DNA of 64,000 nt from Bacillus infantis (lineage in GTDB: Bacteria > Bacillota > Bacilli > Bacillales > Cytobacillaceae): assembly GCF_020171945.1 (NCBI RefSeq), contig NZ_JAIVAP010000010.1, positions 1-64,000 on the forward strand, written 5' to 3'. Positions within the stretch are counted from its first letter, which is position 1, and each line of letters begins with the position of its first letter. Below the pieces are notes generated by a model. It searched no databases. It had not been told where the DNA came from and saw only the letters and a program-made list of their open reading frames with translations. The translations under genes were made by a program, and so were the position numbers. Shown one piece after another: positions 33,522 to 43,991 of the stretch.

Positions 33522-35561
33522 ATGTTGAACGAACCAGTTACAAATATAAAAGGAATAGGTGCAGAGACCGCTGAAGCACTGGCAGATATGAATATTTCGA
33601 CTGTCGGCGACCTTTTGGAGCATTTCCCGTTCCGCTATGAGGATTACCGGCTTAAAGACCTGTCTGAAGTCAAGCATGAGGAAAGGGTTACAGTGGAAGG
33701 GAAAATTCACAGCGAGCCTTTGCTGACTTATTATGGGAGAAAACGGTCGCGCCTGACGATAAGAGTCCTTGTCGGCCGTTATTTGATCCAGGCGGTATTT
33801 TTTAACCAGCCTTATTTAAAAAAGAAATTTGCCATCAATGATTCAGTCACGATAACAGGAAAGTGGGACCAGCACCGCCAGATGATCTCTGCCAGTGAGA
33901 TTCATCTGGGGGAAAATGCAGCCTCCAAGGATTTTGAACCTGTATACGCTGTGAAAGGGAGCATTACTGTCAAAGGCATACGCAGGTTTATTGGACTGGC
34001 GTTCGGCCAGTATGCTGACAGCATTGTGGAGACGCTGCCTGAGCGGCTTCTTGAGCAGTATAAGCTCTTGAACAGGAAAGATGCCCTCAGGGCGATGCAT
34101 TTTCCGGGCGGGCCCGAGGATTTGAAGCAGGCAAGGCGCAGATTTGTTTATGAAGAATTCTTATATTTCCAGCTCAAAATGCAGGCTCTCAGAAAATTTG
34201 AGCGTGAACAGTCAAAAGGGATTGTCCAGACGTATGATTTGAAAAAGCTGAAAGAATTCATCGGCTCGCTTCCATTTCCTTTGACTGGAGCCCAAAAAAG
34301 AGTAGTGAACGAAATCCTGTCTGATATGAAATCCCCGCACCGTATGAACAGGCTCCTTCAAGGGGATGTAGGCTCCGGCAAGACGGTCGTAGCCGCAATA
34401 GGTTTATATGCAGCCGCAACAGCAGGCTATCAGGGGGCGCTGATGGTCCCTACAGAGATACTGGCAGAGCAGCATGAGAAATCGCTCAAAGAGCTGCTTG
34501 AGCCGCATGGCCTGTCGTGTGAGCTGCTGACAAGCTCTGTGAAGGGGAAAAAGAGAAAAGAAATCCTCGCCAGGCTGGCGGAAGGGGAAATCGATGTCCT
34601 GGTCGGGACACACGCCCTTATCCAGCAGGAGGTCGAGTTCAAACGGCTCGGATTTGTCATAACAGATGAACAGCACCGGTTTGGCGTAGAGCAGCGCCGG
34701 GTGCTCCGTGAAAAGGGTGAAAGCCCTGATGTACTGTTCATGACAGCAACTCCGATCCCAAGAACGCTTGCCATAACGGTGTTCGGGGAAATGGATGTAT
34801 CTATTATTGATGAAATGCCCGCAGGCAGGAAGACAATCGAAACTTACTGGGCGAAGCAGGAAATGCTCGACCGGATTCTTCAATTCATGGAGAAGGAGCT
34901 TTCGAAAGGCAGGCAGGCGTACGTTATTTGCCCGCTGATTGAGGAATCGGACAAGCTTGATGTCCAGAATGCCATCGATGTCCACAGCAATCTGACATTC
35001 TATTATCAGGACCGGTATAAGGTAGGGCTGATGCATGGCAGGCTCCATCCGGAGGAAAAGGATGAAGTGATGAAAAGCTTCAGCCGCAATGAGATCCAGG
35101 TTCTCGTATCTACAACTGTCGTTGAAGTTGGGGTCAATGTGCCTAATGCTACCATTATGGTAATCTATGATGCTGAGAGATTCGGGCTATCCCAGCTGCA
35201 CCAGCTGAGGGGAAGGGTCGGAAGGGGGAGCGAACAGTCTTATTGCATCCTCCTTGCCGATCCAAAATCAGAGGTCGGGAAAGAACGGATGAAAATCATG
35301 TCTGAGACGAACGATGGCTTTGTTCTCAGTGAAAAGGATTTGGAACTGAGGGGGCCGGGAGACTTTTTCGGCCGCAAGCAAAGCGGTATGCCTGAGTTCA
35401 AGGTAGCTGATATGGTCCATGACTACCGTGCTCTTGAAACGGCCCGAAATGATGCTTCGAAGCTGATACAGTCCAGCATCTTCTGGGAAGGGCCGGAATA
35501 TATGATGCTGAGGGAATATCTTAAAAATACAGGCGTGTTCCAAGGAGAAAAGCTTGATTGA
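33522..35561 (+). CDS. recG: ATP-dependent DNA helicase RecG
   Basis: RecG is a double-strand DNA translocase that regresses forks and processes branched intermediates. It has the N-terminal wedge/OB domain (about 1-160), the Walker A GDVGSGKT near residue 281, the DEQH box near 381 and the C-terminal QLRGRVGRG block. The ATG at 33522 has AGGTGAT 7 nt upstream and starts close to the family N-terminus; a GTG at 33510 is an alternative adding four residues. Length 679 residues. In B. subtilis sdaAB and sdaAA lie between fakA and recG; they are missing here. Confidence 0.94.
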   Translation: MLNEPVTNIKGIGAETAEALADMNISTVGDLLEHFPFRYEDYRLKDLSEVKHEERVTVEGKIHSEPLLTYYGRKRSRLTIRVLVGRYLIQAVFFNQPYLKKKFAINDSVTITGKWDQHRQMISASEIHLGENAASKDFEPVYAVKGSITVKGIRRFIGLAFGQYADSIVETLPERLLEQYKLLNRKDALRAMHFPGGPEDLKQARRRFVYEEFLYFQLKMQALRKFEREQSKGIVQTYDLKKLKEFIGSLPFPLTGAQKRVVNEILSDMKSPHRMNRLLQGDVGSGKTVVAAIGLYAAATAGYQGALMVPTEILAEQHEKSLKELLEPHGLSCELLTSSVKGKKRKEILARLAEGEIDVLVGTHALIQQEVEFKRLGFVITDEQHRFGVEQRRVLREKGESPDVLFMTATPIPRTLAITVFGEMDVSIIDEMPAGRKTIETYWAKQEMLDRILQFMEKELSKGRQAYVICPLIEESDKLDVQNAIDVHSNLTFYYQDRYKVGLMHGRLHPEEKDEVMKSFSRNEIQVLVSTTVVEVGVNVPNATIMVIYDAERFGLSQLHQLRGRVGRGSEQSYCILLADPKSEVGKERMKIMSETNDGFVLSEKDLELRGPGDFFGRKQSGMPEFKVADMVHDYRALETARNDASKLIQSSIFWEGPEYMMLREYLKNTGVFQGEKLD

Positions 35562-35566
35562 AGTGA

Positions 35567-35620
35567 GAAGCAGACGGAGACAGAACGGGAAAGTTCTGCC
35601 TTGCGCTCTGCTTTTTTTTT
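35567..35620 (+). terminator. Terminator after recG
   Basis: AAGCAGA (35568-35574) pairs with TCTGCTT (35607-35613), enclosing an inner stem CAGAAC / GTTCTG (35581-35586, 35593-35598). A long run of T follows. It insulates the fapR promoter. Confidence 0.85.
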
Positions 35621-35632
35621 ATATATACTACT

Positions 35633-35651
35633 ATTAGTACCTAGTCTTAAT
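35633..35651 (+). promoter_or_regulatory. FapR operator upstream of fapR
   Basis: ATTAGTACCTAGTCTTAAT is, as I recall it, the FapR-binding sequence of the B. subtilis fapR promoter. It begins 37 bases upstream of the fapR start. FapR bound here blocks the operon, and malonyl-CoA releases it. The site is seen directly; the regulation follows from the known system. Confidence 0.92.
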
Positions 35652-35669
35652 ATCTCGGCGGTGGAGGAT

Positions 35670-36239
35670 ATGAGAAAAAACAAAAAAGAACGCCAGCAGC
35701 TGCTGGTTGAAACGATAAAGGATAATCCCTTCATAACAGACGAGGATTTGGCCGACCGTTTTTCAGTCAGCGTCCAGACCATCCGGCTCGACCGTCTCGA
35801 GCTTTCCATTCCCGAACTGAGGGAAAGGATCAAAAATGTTGCGGAGAAATCCTTCGAGGATGAAGTTAAATCACTTCCCATTGATGAAGTCATTGGAGAA
35901 ATCATTGACATAGAACTTGATAATACAGCGATTTCCATATTTGACGTAAAAGAAGAGCATGTATTCAAAAGGAACCGGATTGCCCGCGGCCACCACCTTT
36001 TTGCACAGGCCAATTCACTGGCTGTCGCTGTCATAAATGACGAGCTGGCACTAACGGCTAAAGCAAGCATACAGTTTACCCGCTCAGTACACCAGAATGA
36101 AAGGGTAATCGCAAAAGCAAAAGTCGTTAAGATCGACAACAGCTCTGGCAGGACACTTGTAGAGGTTTCAAGCTTTGCGAACAATGAACTGGTATTCAAA
36201 GGCGAGTTCGACATGTTCCGATCCCATAGAGAAGCATGA
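35670..36239 (+). CDS. fapR: Transcription repressor of lipid synthesis FapR
   Basis: FapR represses fatty-acid and phospholipid genes and is released by malonyl-CoA. It has an N-terminal helix-turn-helix of DeoR type ([20 protein letters not shown]) and a C-terminal hot-dog effector domain with [18 protein letters not shown]. The ATG at 35670 matches relatives (189 residues), although GGAGG ends only 2 nt before it; the GCGGTGG just upstream may serve instead. An in-frame ATG at 35601 is inside the terminator and operator and is rejected. The gene is autoregulated through the operator at 35633. Confidence 0.95.
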   Translation: MRKNKKERQQLLVETIKDNPFITDEDLADRFSVSVQTIRLDRLELSIPELRERIKNVAEKSFEDEVKSLPIDEVIGEIIDIELDNTAISIFDVKEEHVFKRNRIARGHHLFAQANSLAVAVINDELALTAKASIQFTRSVHQNERVIAKAKVVKIDNSSGRTLVEVSSFANNELVFKGEFDMFRSHREA

Positions 36240-36273
36240 AAATAATCCGTTAACAAGCAGGGGATGATGCAGA

Positions 36274-37278
36274 ATGATTAAGATTGCGATAGATGCAATG
36301 GGCGGGGACAACGCTCCAAAGGAAATTGTACTCGGGGCCATGAAGGCTGCAGCAGAATTCAAGGACATACATATTACACTCGTCGGTGACGAAAAGAGAA
36401 TCAGGGAGCATCTGGCAGAGAGTGAGAGAATTGAGATCATCCATACAGAAGAGATGATCCTTGGCACCGATGAACCAGTCAGGGCTGTGCGGAGAAAGAA
36501 GGATGCTTCAATGGTCCTTGCCGCAAGGCAGGTCGCTGATGGCAATGCGGATGCCTGCATTTCAGCCGGCAATACAGGCGCGCTGATGGCAGCAGGATTA
36601 TTCGTTGTAGGAAGGATCGAGGGCATTGAAAGGCCGGCATTATCGCCGACTCTGCCGACAATAGATGGCAAAGGTTTTCTGCTCCTTGATGTTGGTGCAA
36701 ATGTCGATGCGAAACCAGAGCACCTTCTGCAATATGCCGTCATGGGGTCGATATATTGTGAAAAAGTCAGGGGCGTCTCTAACCCCCGCGTAGGCCTTTT
36801 AAATATCGGCACAGAAGAGAAAAAAGGAAATGAACTGGCCAAGAATGCATTTGGATTGATCAAGGATGCCGGGCTTAATTTTGTCGGGAATGTAGAAGCA
36901 AGAGACCTTCTGGAGGGTGCGGCAGATGTAGTCGTTACTGACGGCTTTACAGGGAATATGGTTCTGAAGACGATAGAAGGCACTGCCTTATCCGTCTTTA
37001 AAATGATGAAGGAAGCCATGACAAGCAGCCTGAAGAGCAAGCTGGCAGCAGCAGTGCTGAAGCCTGATCTTGTCCAGCTGAAATCAAAGATGGACTATTC
37101 GGAGTACGGCGGGGCAGGGCTGTTCGGACTGAACGCTCCTGTCATCAAGGCCCATGGGTCCTCTGACAGTAATGCGCTCTACAGCGCAGTCAGGCAGACA
37201 CGTGAAATGGTGCAGAATAATGTGGCGGAAACAATAAAAGCAGCTGCGGAAAAGCTGCCTGGAGCAGGCAGGGAATAA
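36274..37278 (+). CDS. plsX: Phosphate acyltransferase PlsX
   Basis: PlsX makes acyl phosphate from acyl-ACP and phosphate, the donor for PlsY. The N-terminal [16 protein letters not shown], the central [14 protein letters not shown] and the later [14 protein letters not shown] motifs are all present. Length 334 residues. It is co-transcribed with fapR, 34 nt upstream, and followed by fabD; FakA-derived acyl phosphate enters the same step. Confidence 0.96.
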   Translation: MIKIAIDAMGGDNAPKEIVLGAMKAAAEFKDIHITLVGDEKRIREHLAESERIEIIHTEEMILGTDEPVRAVRRKKDASMVLAARQVADGNADACISAGNTGALMAAGLFVVGRIEGIERPALSPTLPTIDGKGFLLLDVGANVDAKPEHLLQYAVMGSIYCEKVRGVSNPRVGLLNIGTEEKKGNELAKNAFGLIKDAGLNFVGNVEARDLLEGAADVVVTDGFTGNMVLKTIEGTALSVFKMMKEAMTSSLKSKLAAAVLKPDLVQLKSKMDYSEYGGAGLFGLNAPVIKAHGSSDSNALYSAVRQTREMVQNNVAETIKAAAEKLPGAGRE

Positions 37279-37310
37279 CCTGCAGATTTCTTTGAAAAGG
37301 AGAAGGGAAA

Positions 37311-38258
37311 ATGGGGAAAATTGCATTTTTATTTCCTGGCCAGGGTTCACAGACTGTTGGCATGGGGAAATCTTTGGCAGAATCAGATGATAAAGTAAAA
37401 GCTGTCTTTGACCAGGCAGACCAAAGGCTGAATGATAAGCTTTCAAGCCTGATATTTGAAGGGCCGCAGGAGACACTGACATTAACGGTCAATGCCCAGC
37501 CGGCGCTTTTGACGACAAGCATTGCCATTCTTGCGAAGTTCCGTGAATCTGGAATCAAGGCTGATTATACAGCCGGACACAGCCTTGGTGAATACACTGC
37601 CCTTGTCGCTGCAGGCAGCATCTCTTTTGAAGATGCGGTACATGCGGTAAGAAAAAGAGGCGAATTCATGGAAGCAGCAGTTCCAAACGGTGAAGGCACG
37701 ATGGCAGCAGTCCTCGGCCTCGGCAGGGATGAACTGCGTGCGGTAACAGAGAAAATTTCAGAGGAAGGGCATCCGGTACAGCTGGCAAACCTTAATTGCC
37801 CCGGGCAGATCGTAATATCCGGCTCCAGACAGGGCGTAGAGCAAGCTTCAGCAAAAGCCAAAGAAGCAGGCGCCAAGAGGGTTCTTCCGCTAGATGTCAG
37901 CGGACCGTTCCACTCATCTCTCATGAAGCCGGCGGCAGAGAATCTGAGGGATGTCCTGGACAGCATCACGGTTTCTGATGCACAAATCCCAGTCATCTCC
38001 AATGTCAGTGCCGCGGAAATGACCGAATCAGGGGATATTAAAGAAAAGCTTGTCCAGCAGCTCTATTCGCCGGTGCTGTGGGAGGATTCCATCGAAAGGA
38101 TGATCGGCCTCGGAGTCGATACATTCATTGAAATTGGCCCGGGAAAAGTCTTATCAGGGCTTGTGAAAAAAATTAACCGCGCAGCCAAAACATATGCTGT
38201 TTCAGATGAAGCAAGCTGTGCGGCTGCAATTGAGGCGTTAAAGGGGGAACAGCAATGA
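37311..38258 (+). CDS. fabD: Malonyl-CoA:ACP transacylase
   Basis: FabD loads malonate onto acyl carrier protein. The N-terminal FPGQGSQ, the nucleophile serine in GHSLGEYTA and the catalytic histidine in the GPFHSSLM segment are intact. Length 315 residues. AAGGAGAAGG precedes the ATG; the stop overlaps fabG by 4 nt. Confidence 0.96.
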   Translation: MGKIAFLFPGQGSQTVGMGKSLAESDDKVKAVFDQADQRLNDKLSSLIFEGPQETLTLTVNAQPALLTTSIAILAKFRESGIKADYTAGHSLGEYTALVAAGSISFEDAVHAVRKRGEFMEAAVPNGEGTMAAVLGLGRDELRAVTEKISEEGHPVQLANLNCPGQIVISGSRQGVEQASAKAKEAGAKRVLPLDVSGPFHSSLMKPAAENLRDVLDSITVSDAQIPVISNVSAAEMTESGDIKEKLVQQLYSPVLWEDSIERMIGLGVDTFIEIGPGKVLSGLVKKINRAAKTYAVSDEASCAAAIEALKGEQQ

Positions 38259-38998
38259 AGCTGGATGGCAAGTCAGCGATCGTAACAGGCGCTTCCAGGG
38301 GGATTGGCCGCGAAATTGCATTGGAGCTTGCGAGGCAGGGTGCCAATGTGGCAGTCAACTTTTCCGGGAGCGAGGCAAAAGCGAACGAGACTGTTGAAGA
38401 AATCAAGGCGCTCGGACGTGATGCTTTTGCTGTAAAGGCAGATGTATCTGACAGTGAGGCTGTAACGGCTATGATGAAAGAGACGCTTGAAAAATTCGGA
38501 AGCATTGATATTCTTGTCAATAATGCCGGCATCACCCGTGATAATCTTCTTATGAGAATGAAAGAGGAAGAATGGGATGAAGTTATCAGCATCAATCTCA
38601 AAGGTGTCTTCCTTTGCACGAAGGCGGCAAGCAGGCAGATGATGAAGCAGCGCAGCGGGAGGATCATCAATGTATCCTCGATTGTCGGTGTCAGCGGCAA
38701 CCCTGGCCAGGCCAACTATGTTGCCGCTAAAGCAGGCGTCATCGGCTTGACAAAAACTTCTGCAAAAGAGCTGGCTTCAAGGGGAATCACCGTCAATGCC
38801 ATTGCCCCCGGCTTCATCTCGACTGATATGACGGACAAGCTCAATGAAGAAGTGAAAGAGCAGATGCTGTCAGGGATCCCGCTCGGACGGCTTGGCGAAC
38901 CTTCAGACATTGCAAAGGTGGCTTTGTTCCTGGCTTCGGAGGACAGCCGATATATGACAGGGCAGACCCTCCATGTTGACGGCGGAATGGTGATGTAG
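38255..38998 (+). CDS. fabG: 3-oxoacyl-ACP reductase
   Basis: FabG is the NADPH-dependent ketoreductase of fatty-acid elongation. It is a short-chain dehydrogenase with the cofactor motif [11 protein letters not shown], the NNAGITRD block and the catalytic Ser plus YVAAKAG (Tyr-x-x-x-Lys). Length 247 residues. It is coupled to fabD by an ATGA overlap. Confidence 0.96.
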   Translation: MKLDGKSAIVTGASRGIGREIALELARQGANVAVNFSGSEAKANETVEEIKALGRDAFAVKADVSDSEAVTAMMKETLEKFGSIDILVNNAGITRDNLLMRMKEEEWDEVISINLKGVFLCTKAASRQMMKQRSGRIINVSSIVGVSGNPGQANYVAAKAGVIGLTKTSAKELASRGITVNAIAPGFISTDMTDKLNEEVKEQMLSGIPLGRLGEPSDIAKVALFLASEDSRYMTGQTLHVDGGMVM

Positions 38999-39040
38999 AG
39001 CCTTTTCTGCTGATAAAAGTAAAAATAGTTCTGCTGAACA

Positions 39041-39069
39041 TTTATTAATCTGCAAAAATGCTCTATAAT
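39041..39069 (+). promoter_or_regulatory. Candidate sigma-A promoter for acpP
   Basis: A consensus TATAAT lies at 39064-39069, with the poor -35 TTTATT at 39041-39046 and a 17-nt gap. A separate acpP promoter would allow the high acyl carrier protein level needed beside its readthrough from fabG. Confidence 0.45.
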
Positions 39070-39091
39070 GTCTTGAGGGGAGGTGACAAGC

Positions 39092-39325
39092 ATGGCAGAT
39101 GTGTTAGAACGTGTAACAAAGATCATCGTAGATCGTCTTGGTGTTGAAGAGTCTGAAGTAACATTGGAAGCTTCTTTCAAAGAAAATCTTGGCGCAGATT
39201 CCCTGGATGTAGTTGAACTGGTTATGGAACTGGAAGATGAATTCGATATGGAAATCTCTGACGATGATGCAGAAAAGATCGCAACAGTCGGCGACGCTGT
39301 GAATTACATAAAAGCTAATGTGTAA
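39092..39325 (+). CDS. acpP: Acyl carrier protein
   Basis: This 77-residue acidic protein carries the growing acyl chain on a phosphopantetheine attached to the serine of [10 protein letters not shown]. It starts [18 protein letters not shown]. The ATG at 39092 is preceded by a very strong GGGGAGGTGA; an in-frame ATG at 39083 overlaps that site. It is closed by its own terminator. Confidence 0.97.
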   Translation: MADVLERVTKIIVDRLGVEESEVTLEASFKENLGADSLDVVELVMELEDEFDMEISDDDAEKIATVGDAVNYIKANV

Positions 39326-39339
39326 TCGTTAGATTGAGC

Positions 39340-39369
39340 AAAGCTCCGTTTTGAACGGGGCTTTCTTCT
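39340..39369 (+). terminator. Terminator after acpP
   Basis: AAAGCTCCGTT (39340-39350) pairs with AACGGGGCTTT (39354-39364) through one T-G pair, loop TTG, followed by a T-rich tail. Confidence 0.85.
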
Positions 39370-39554
39370 ATAAAGGCGGATACAGGGAACATTAAATTGC
39401 CGGCAGAGCCCGGGTATTCTAATGAAAAGGCCCATGGATCCATAAGGCTGGAAGCCGTCTGGAATATTCAGGGTGCTTTCAGGTTTTTTTGCGTTTTTAA
39501 GATTTATTACGTAAACTGATAATGTATGTAAACTATTAGCAAGGTGGAGGCAAT

Positions 39555-40334
39555 ATGCGCAAGAACAATAAAGACCAAGAGAAAAAAGCATACCGCGCGG
39601 CAGAAATGCAATTCAGGGAGTTCCAGAAGAAAATCGGGATTTCCTTTGAGAATGAAAAGCTGCTGAAGCAGGCTTTTACACATTCATCGTATGTGAATGA
39701 GCATCGGAGAAAGCCGTATGAAGATAATGAACGGCTGGAATTTTTAGGGGACGCCGTACTTGAACTGACTGTATCCCAATTTTTATATAAGAAATATCCC
39801 ATGATGAGCGAAGGAGAGCTGACAAAGCTGAGAGCGGCAGTTGTATGCGAGCCATCCTTGGTCGCATTCGCCAATGAGCTTGAGTTCGGGAAGCTCGTCC
39901 TTCTTGGCAAAGGGGAGGAAATGACAGGCGGAAGAGAGCGTCCGGCTTTGCTTGCAGATGTGTTTGAAGCATTCATCGGCGCATTATACCTGGAAAAAGG
40001 GATAGATACAGTCATCGGATTTTTAGAACAAACGGTCTTTCCAAAAATCAATTCGGGTGCTTTTTCTCATGTGATGGATTTCAAGAGCCAGCTTCAGGAG
40101 CTCGTCCAGCGTGATGGAGCGGGTTCAATTGAGTATAAAATTCTTCAGGAAAAAGGCCCTGCACACAGCAGGGAGTTTGTCTCACGTGTTTCCTTGTCCG
40201 GGAATGAACTCGGGACCGGGACAGGCAGATCGAAAAAAGAAGCAGAACAGCACGCGGCCCAGATGGCGCTGGAGATTTTAAAATCCCATTTGCAGAATGA
40301 CCCAACATCCCAAGAAAACCAACCGAGAAGCTAG
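39555..40334 (+). CDS. rnc: Ribonuclease III
   Basis: RNase III cuts double-stranded RNA, including rRNA precursors. The catalytic signature [13 protein letters not shown] (about residues 56-68) and the later acidic residues in [17 protein letters not shown] are present, followed by a C-terminal double-strand RNA-binding domain (about 175-245). AGGTGGAGG precedes the ATG. Length 259 residues includes a short extra C-terminal tail. It opens the conserved rnc-smc-ftsY group. Confidence 0.96.
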   Translation: MRKNNKDQEKKAYRAAEMQFREFQKKIGISFENEKLLKQAFTHSSYVNEHRRKPYEDNERLEFLGDAVLELTVSQFLYKKYPMMSEGELTKLRAAVVCEPSLVAFANELEFGKLVLLGKGEEMTGGRERPALLADVFEAFIGALYLEKGIDTVIGFLEQTVFPKINSGAFSHVMDFKSQLQELVQRDGAGSIEYKILQEKGPAHSREFVSRVSLSGNELGTGTGRSKKEAEQHAAQMALEILKSHLQNDPTSQENQPRS

Positions 40335-40345
40335 GAGGGATATCA

Positions 40346-43300
40346 GTGTTTCTGAAACGGCTAGATATTGCAGGCTTTAAATCGTTCGCCGAGAAATCCT
40401 CTGTCGATTTTGTCCCTGGTGTAACAGCAGTTGTCGGCCCGAATGGGAGCGGCAAAAGCAATATTACTGACTCCATCCGCTGGGTGCTTGGCGAGCAGTC
40501 CGCAAAGTCCCTGAGGGGATCTAAAATGGAGGACATCATCTTTGCCGGGAGCGACAGCAGGAAATCGCTGAACTTTGCAGAGGTGACACTGACCCTTGAT
40601 AACGAAGACCAGTTCCTCCCGCTTGATTATAATGAAGTGAGTGTAACGAGGAGAGTCTACCGCTCAGGGGACAGTGAATTTTATATTAACAGTCAATCGT
40701 GCCGCCTGAAGGATATTATCGATCTGTTCATGGATTCCGGCCTTGGGCGGGAGGCATTCTCCATTATAAGCCAGGGGAAGGTCGAAGAGATCTTAAACAG
40801 CAAGGCTGAAGACCGGAGGAGCATCTTTGAAGAAGCGGCAGGTGTCCTGAAATATAAAACTAGAAAGAAAAAGGCAGAGGCCAAGCTTCTTGAAACTCAG
40901 GAAAACCTGAACAGGGTGAATGATATCGTCTATGAGCTCGAAAGCCAGGTAGAGCCGCTGAAGATCCAGTCTTCTATCGCAAAGGACTTTCTGCAGCAAA
41001 AAGAAGAGCTGGAAAAAATTGAGGTTGCCCTTACAGCCTTTGAGATTGAGGACCTTCACGGAAAATGGGAGGCTCTTTCCGCTGTGCTTGAAAAGCTGAA
41101 AAAGGAAGAAGAAGCCTTGGGCGGTGCAATCGGGGAAAAGGAAGCTGAAATCGAGGTGGCTAGGGCAGGCATTGCAGACCTTGATGAGTCCATCAATGAT
41201 CTGCAGGGTGTGCTGCTTAACGCCAGCGAGGAGCTGGAAAAGCTCGAGGGCAGGAAAGAGGTCCTCAAAGAGCGAAAGAAAAATGCTTCCCATAATAAAG
41301 AGCAGCTGAAGAGAAATATAGAAGAGCTTGGGGCAAAGGAAGCTTCTCTTAAAGAAAGAAAAGCAATGCAGCAGGAGATTGCCGATGTCCTTCAGAAAGA
41401 GGCAGCTGAGCTTCAGAAAAATCTGAGAGAAAAGCAGGCTGAGCTGAAGCTTTATAGTGAAAACACAGAAGAAAAAATCGACTCTCTCAAGAGTGATTAT
41501 ATTGAACTGCTGAACAGGCAGGCTGCTTTTAAAAATGAATTTCAATATATCGGCCAGCAGCTGGCCCAGCAGGGAGCAAGATCAACCCGGCTTGAGTCGG
41601 ACAATGAAAAGTTTCTCGCAGAACGAAAGCAGATAGAAGATCAAAAGAAAGAAATCATCGGCAGGCTTGCACAGATACAAGGCGAGCTTGAGGAACAGGT
41701 CCGCCTTTTCAAGAATGAGCAGGCCAAGACTGAATCGCTGAAAACGAATTATCAGAAGCAGGAAACCACTCTTTACCAGGCTTATCAGTATCTTCAGCAG
41801 GCCAAGTCCCGCAAAGATATGCTGGAAGAGCTGGAGGAAGACTATTCAGGCTTCTTCCAGGGAGTCAAAGAAGTGCTGAAGGCAAGGGGCGGTGCGCTAA
41901 AAGGCATTGAAGGTGCGATTGCTGAGCTGATTGCGGTTCCGAAGCAGTATGAGACCGCGATTGAAACCGCGCTTGGCGGAGCAATGCAGCATGTTGTGGT
42001 AGCGAACGAAGAGAATGGCCGGAGCGCCATCCAGTTCCTGAAGAAGCATTCATACGGCCGGGCGACCTTCCTGCCGCTGAATGTCATTAAAGGGAAGTCG
42101 CTGTCACAGAGCCAGCTTCAATCCCTTAAACAGCATCCATCCTTCATCGGTGCTGCCGCTGACCTGGTCTCTTTTGATTCAAAATATGAAGAGGTCATTA
42201 AAAACCTCCTCGGCAATGTTATAGTTTCAAAGGATCTAAAGGGAGCCAATGAAATGGCAAAGATCCTCAATTACAGAAGCCGGTTTGTCACAATGGAAGG
42301 CGATGTCGTAAACCCGGGCGGCAGCATGACGGGCGGCGCCGTCAAGCAGAAATCCTCTTCTTTGCTCAGCAGGAAGACAGAGCTTGAAGAGCTGAAAGAA
42401 CGTTTGGCTGAAATGGATTCCAAGACACAGCTGCTGGAAGAACAGGTTAAAAGGGTTAAGGGAGACATAAATAAGCAGGAAGAACTGATCGAAAACCTGC
42501 GCAGATCCGGGGAAGAACTGAGACTGAAGGAAAACTCCCTGAAGGGCGATCTCCGGGAAGTGGAAATGGCTGAGAAAAACATAAATGAACGACTATCCTT
42601 GTATGATATGGACAAGTCACAATCTGCCGAAGAGTCCCAGAAGCTTTCAGCCAGGAAAGCAGAACTCGAGCTTGAGCTTGAGAAGATGCAAAATAGCATT
42701 TCAGGCCTGGAGGAAGAAATCGAGGTGCTGACACAGCAGAAAAACACTCAGATGACCTCCAAGGAAACGCTCATGGACATGATCGGCGAGCTTAAGATTA
42801 CGCTTGCGTCCAAAAACGAACAGCTGAACTTTGCTAAAGATACTTTCGCATCCATTGAGGGAGAGCTGGCGGAGACATCCGAAAAGCTCCAGACCTTTAG
42901 GGAAGATTTATCGCTGCTGTCATCAGAGCTGACCAGCAGCTCTTCAGGCGAAGAAGTGCTTGAGGAGGCCGCAAGGAAAAAGCTGAAGGACAAGCAGGAA
43001 GCCATCGACTTTATCTCTTCCAGGAAAGAGGAGCGCCTTAAGCTTCAGGAAACACTTGAAGACCTGGAGCTCTCAGCCAAAGAGCTTCGCCGCCTTCATA
43101 AAGGCATGACTGAAAGCATGAAGGATGAGGAAGTGCGGCTGAACAGGCTGGATGTAGAACTGGATAACCGCCTGGCCCATCTAAGGGAGGAATATCTGCT
43201 TACCTTCGAAGCCGCAAGGGAAGAGTATCCGCTCCATATCCCTGCGGAGGAGGCGCGGAAAAAGGTTAAGCTCATTAAATTGTCGATCGAGGAGCTTGGG

Positions 43301-43912
43301 ACAGTGAACCTTGGATCCATCGAAGAATATGAACGCGTATCAGAGCGCTATGAATTCCTTTTGGCACAGAAGGATGATTTGCAGGAAGCGAAGGACACTC
43401 TCTTCCAGGTGATTGATGAAATGGATGAAGAAATGAAAAAAAGATTCCGGCAGACATTCGAAGGAATCAGATTCCATTTTGAATCTGTCTTTCAGGCACT
43501 GTTTGGCGGAGGCAGGGCGGATCTAAAGCTGACCCAGCCTGACGATCTCCTTAATACAGGAGTTGACATCGTCGCCCAGCCGCCAGGCAAAAAGCTGCAG
43601 AATCTGGGGCTCTTATCAGGCGGGGAGAGGGCGCTTACGGCAATTGCGCTGCTATTCTCAATCCTGAAGGTGCGCCCCGTTCCGTTCTGCATCCTTGATG
43701 AAGTGGAGGCTGCGCTCGATGAAGCCAATGTCCAGCGCTTTAGCCAATATTTGAAGAGATATAGTGAGGAAACACAGTTTATCGTCATTACCCACCGCAA
43801 AGGGACGATGGAAGAAGCAGACGTCCTGTATGGTGTAACGATGCAGGAATCAGGTGTTTCAAAGCTTGTCTCAGTCAGACTTGAAGAAACCCGCGAGCTT
43901 GTTGCGCAATAG
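40346..43912 (+). CDS. smc: Chromosome segregation protein SMC
   Basis: SMC forms the ring of the bacterial condensin with ScpA and ScpB and organises the chromosome. The 1188-residue protein has the ATPase head with Walker A GPNGSGKSN at about residues 31-39, a long coiled coil, a hinge at about 513-660 with conserved glycines (GGSMTGG), a returning coil, and the C-terminal LSGGERALTA signature near 1090 and Walker B ILDEVEAALDE near 1115. The GTG start at 40346 has AGGAGGG upstream and opens with FLKRLDIAGFKSF as expected. The frame is intact. Confidence 0.97.
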   Translation: MFLKRLDIAGFKSFAEKSSVDFVPGVTAVVGPNGSGKSNITDSIRWVLGEQSAKSLRGSKMEDIIFAGSDSRKSLNFAEVTLTLDNEDQFLPLDYNEVSVTRRVYRSGDSEFYINSQSCRLKDIIDLFMDSGLGREAFSIISQGKVEEILNSKAEDRRSIFEEAAGVLKYKTRKKKAEAKLLETQENLNRVNDIVYELESQVEPLKIQSSIAKDFLQQKEELEKIEVALTAFEIEDLHGKWEALSAVLEKLKKEEEALGGAIGEKEAEIEVARAGIADLDESINDLQGVLLNASEELEKLEGRKEVLKERKKNASHNKEQLKRNIEELGAKEASLKERKAMQQEIADVLQKEAAELQKNLREKQAELKLYSENTEEKIDSLKSDYIELLNRQAAFKNEFQYIGQQLAQQGARSTRLESDNEKFLAERKQIEDQKKEIIGRLAQIQGELEEQVRLFKNEQAKTESLKTNYQKQETTLYQAYQYLQQAKSRKDMLEELEEDYSGFFQGVKEVLKARGGALKGIEGAIAELIAVPKQYETAIETALGGAMQHVVVANEENGRSAIQFLKKHSYGRATFLPLNVIKGKSLSQSQLQSLKQHPSFIGAAADLVSFDSKYEEVIKNLLGNVIVSKDLKGANEMAKILNYRSRFVTMEGDVVNPGGSMTGGAVKQKSSSLLSRKTELEELKERLAEMDSKTQLLEEQVKRVKGDINKQEELIENLRRSGEELRLKENSLKGDLREVEMAEKNINERLSLYDMDKSQSAEESQKLSARKAELELELEKMQNSISGLEEEIEVLTQQKNTQMTSKETLMDMIGELKITLASKNEQLNFAKDTFASIEGELAETSEKLQTFREDLSLLSSELTSSSSGEEVLEEAARKKLKDKQEAIDFISSRKEERLKLQETLEDLELSAKELRRLHKGMTESMKDEEVRLNRLDVELDNRLAHLREEYLLTFEAAREEYPLHIPAEEARKKVKLIKLSIEELGTVNLGSIEEYERVSERYEFLLAQKDDLQEAKDTLFQVIDEMDEEMKKRFRQTFEGIRFHFESVFQALFGGGRADLKLTQPDDLLNTGVDIVAQPPGKKLQNLGLLSGGERALTAIALLFSILKVRPVPFCILDEVEAALDEANVQRFSQYLKRYSEETQFIVITHRKGTMEEADVLYGVTMQESGVSKLVSVRLEETRELVAQ

Positions 43913-43926
43913 ACAGGCAGGAGGCT

Positions 43927-43963
43927 GCCGGAAAAGGGGTGTTCGCTCTTTTTCCGGCGAACA
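43927..43963 (+). promoter_or_regulatory. Overlapping hairpins in the smc-ftsY gap
   Basis: GCCGGAAAA (43927-43935) pairs with TTTTCCGGC (43950-43958). The loop sequence TGTTCGC (43940-43946) is complementary to GCGAACA (43957-43963) just outside the hairpin. The two helices can form a pseudoknot (9 plus 5 bp without sharing bases) or exclude each other. The ftsY ribosome site follows within about 20 nt. Confidence 0.5.
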
Positions 43964-43991
43964 TACTGATGAATGAGAAGGAAGTGAACAG

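Noticed and set aside
35423-37040. Two long reverse-strand frames (277 and 290 residues) opposite fapR and plsX
   Set aside because: Both are antisense to intact conserved genes, rich in Ser from reverse-read codons, and lack start signals.
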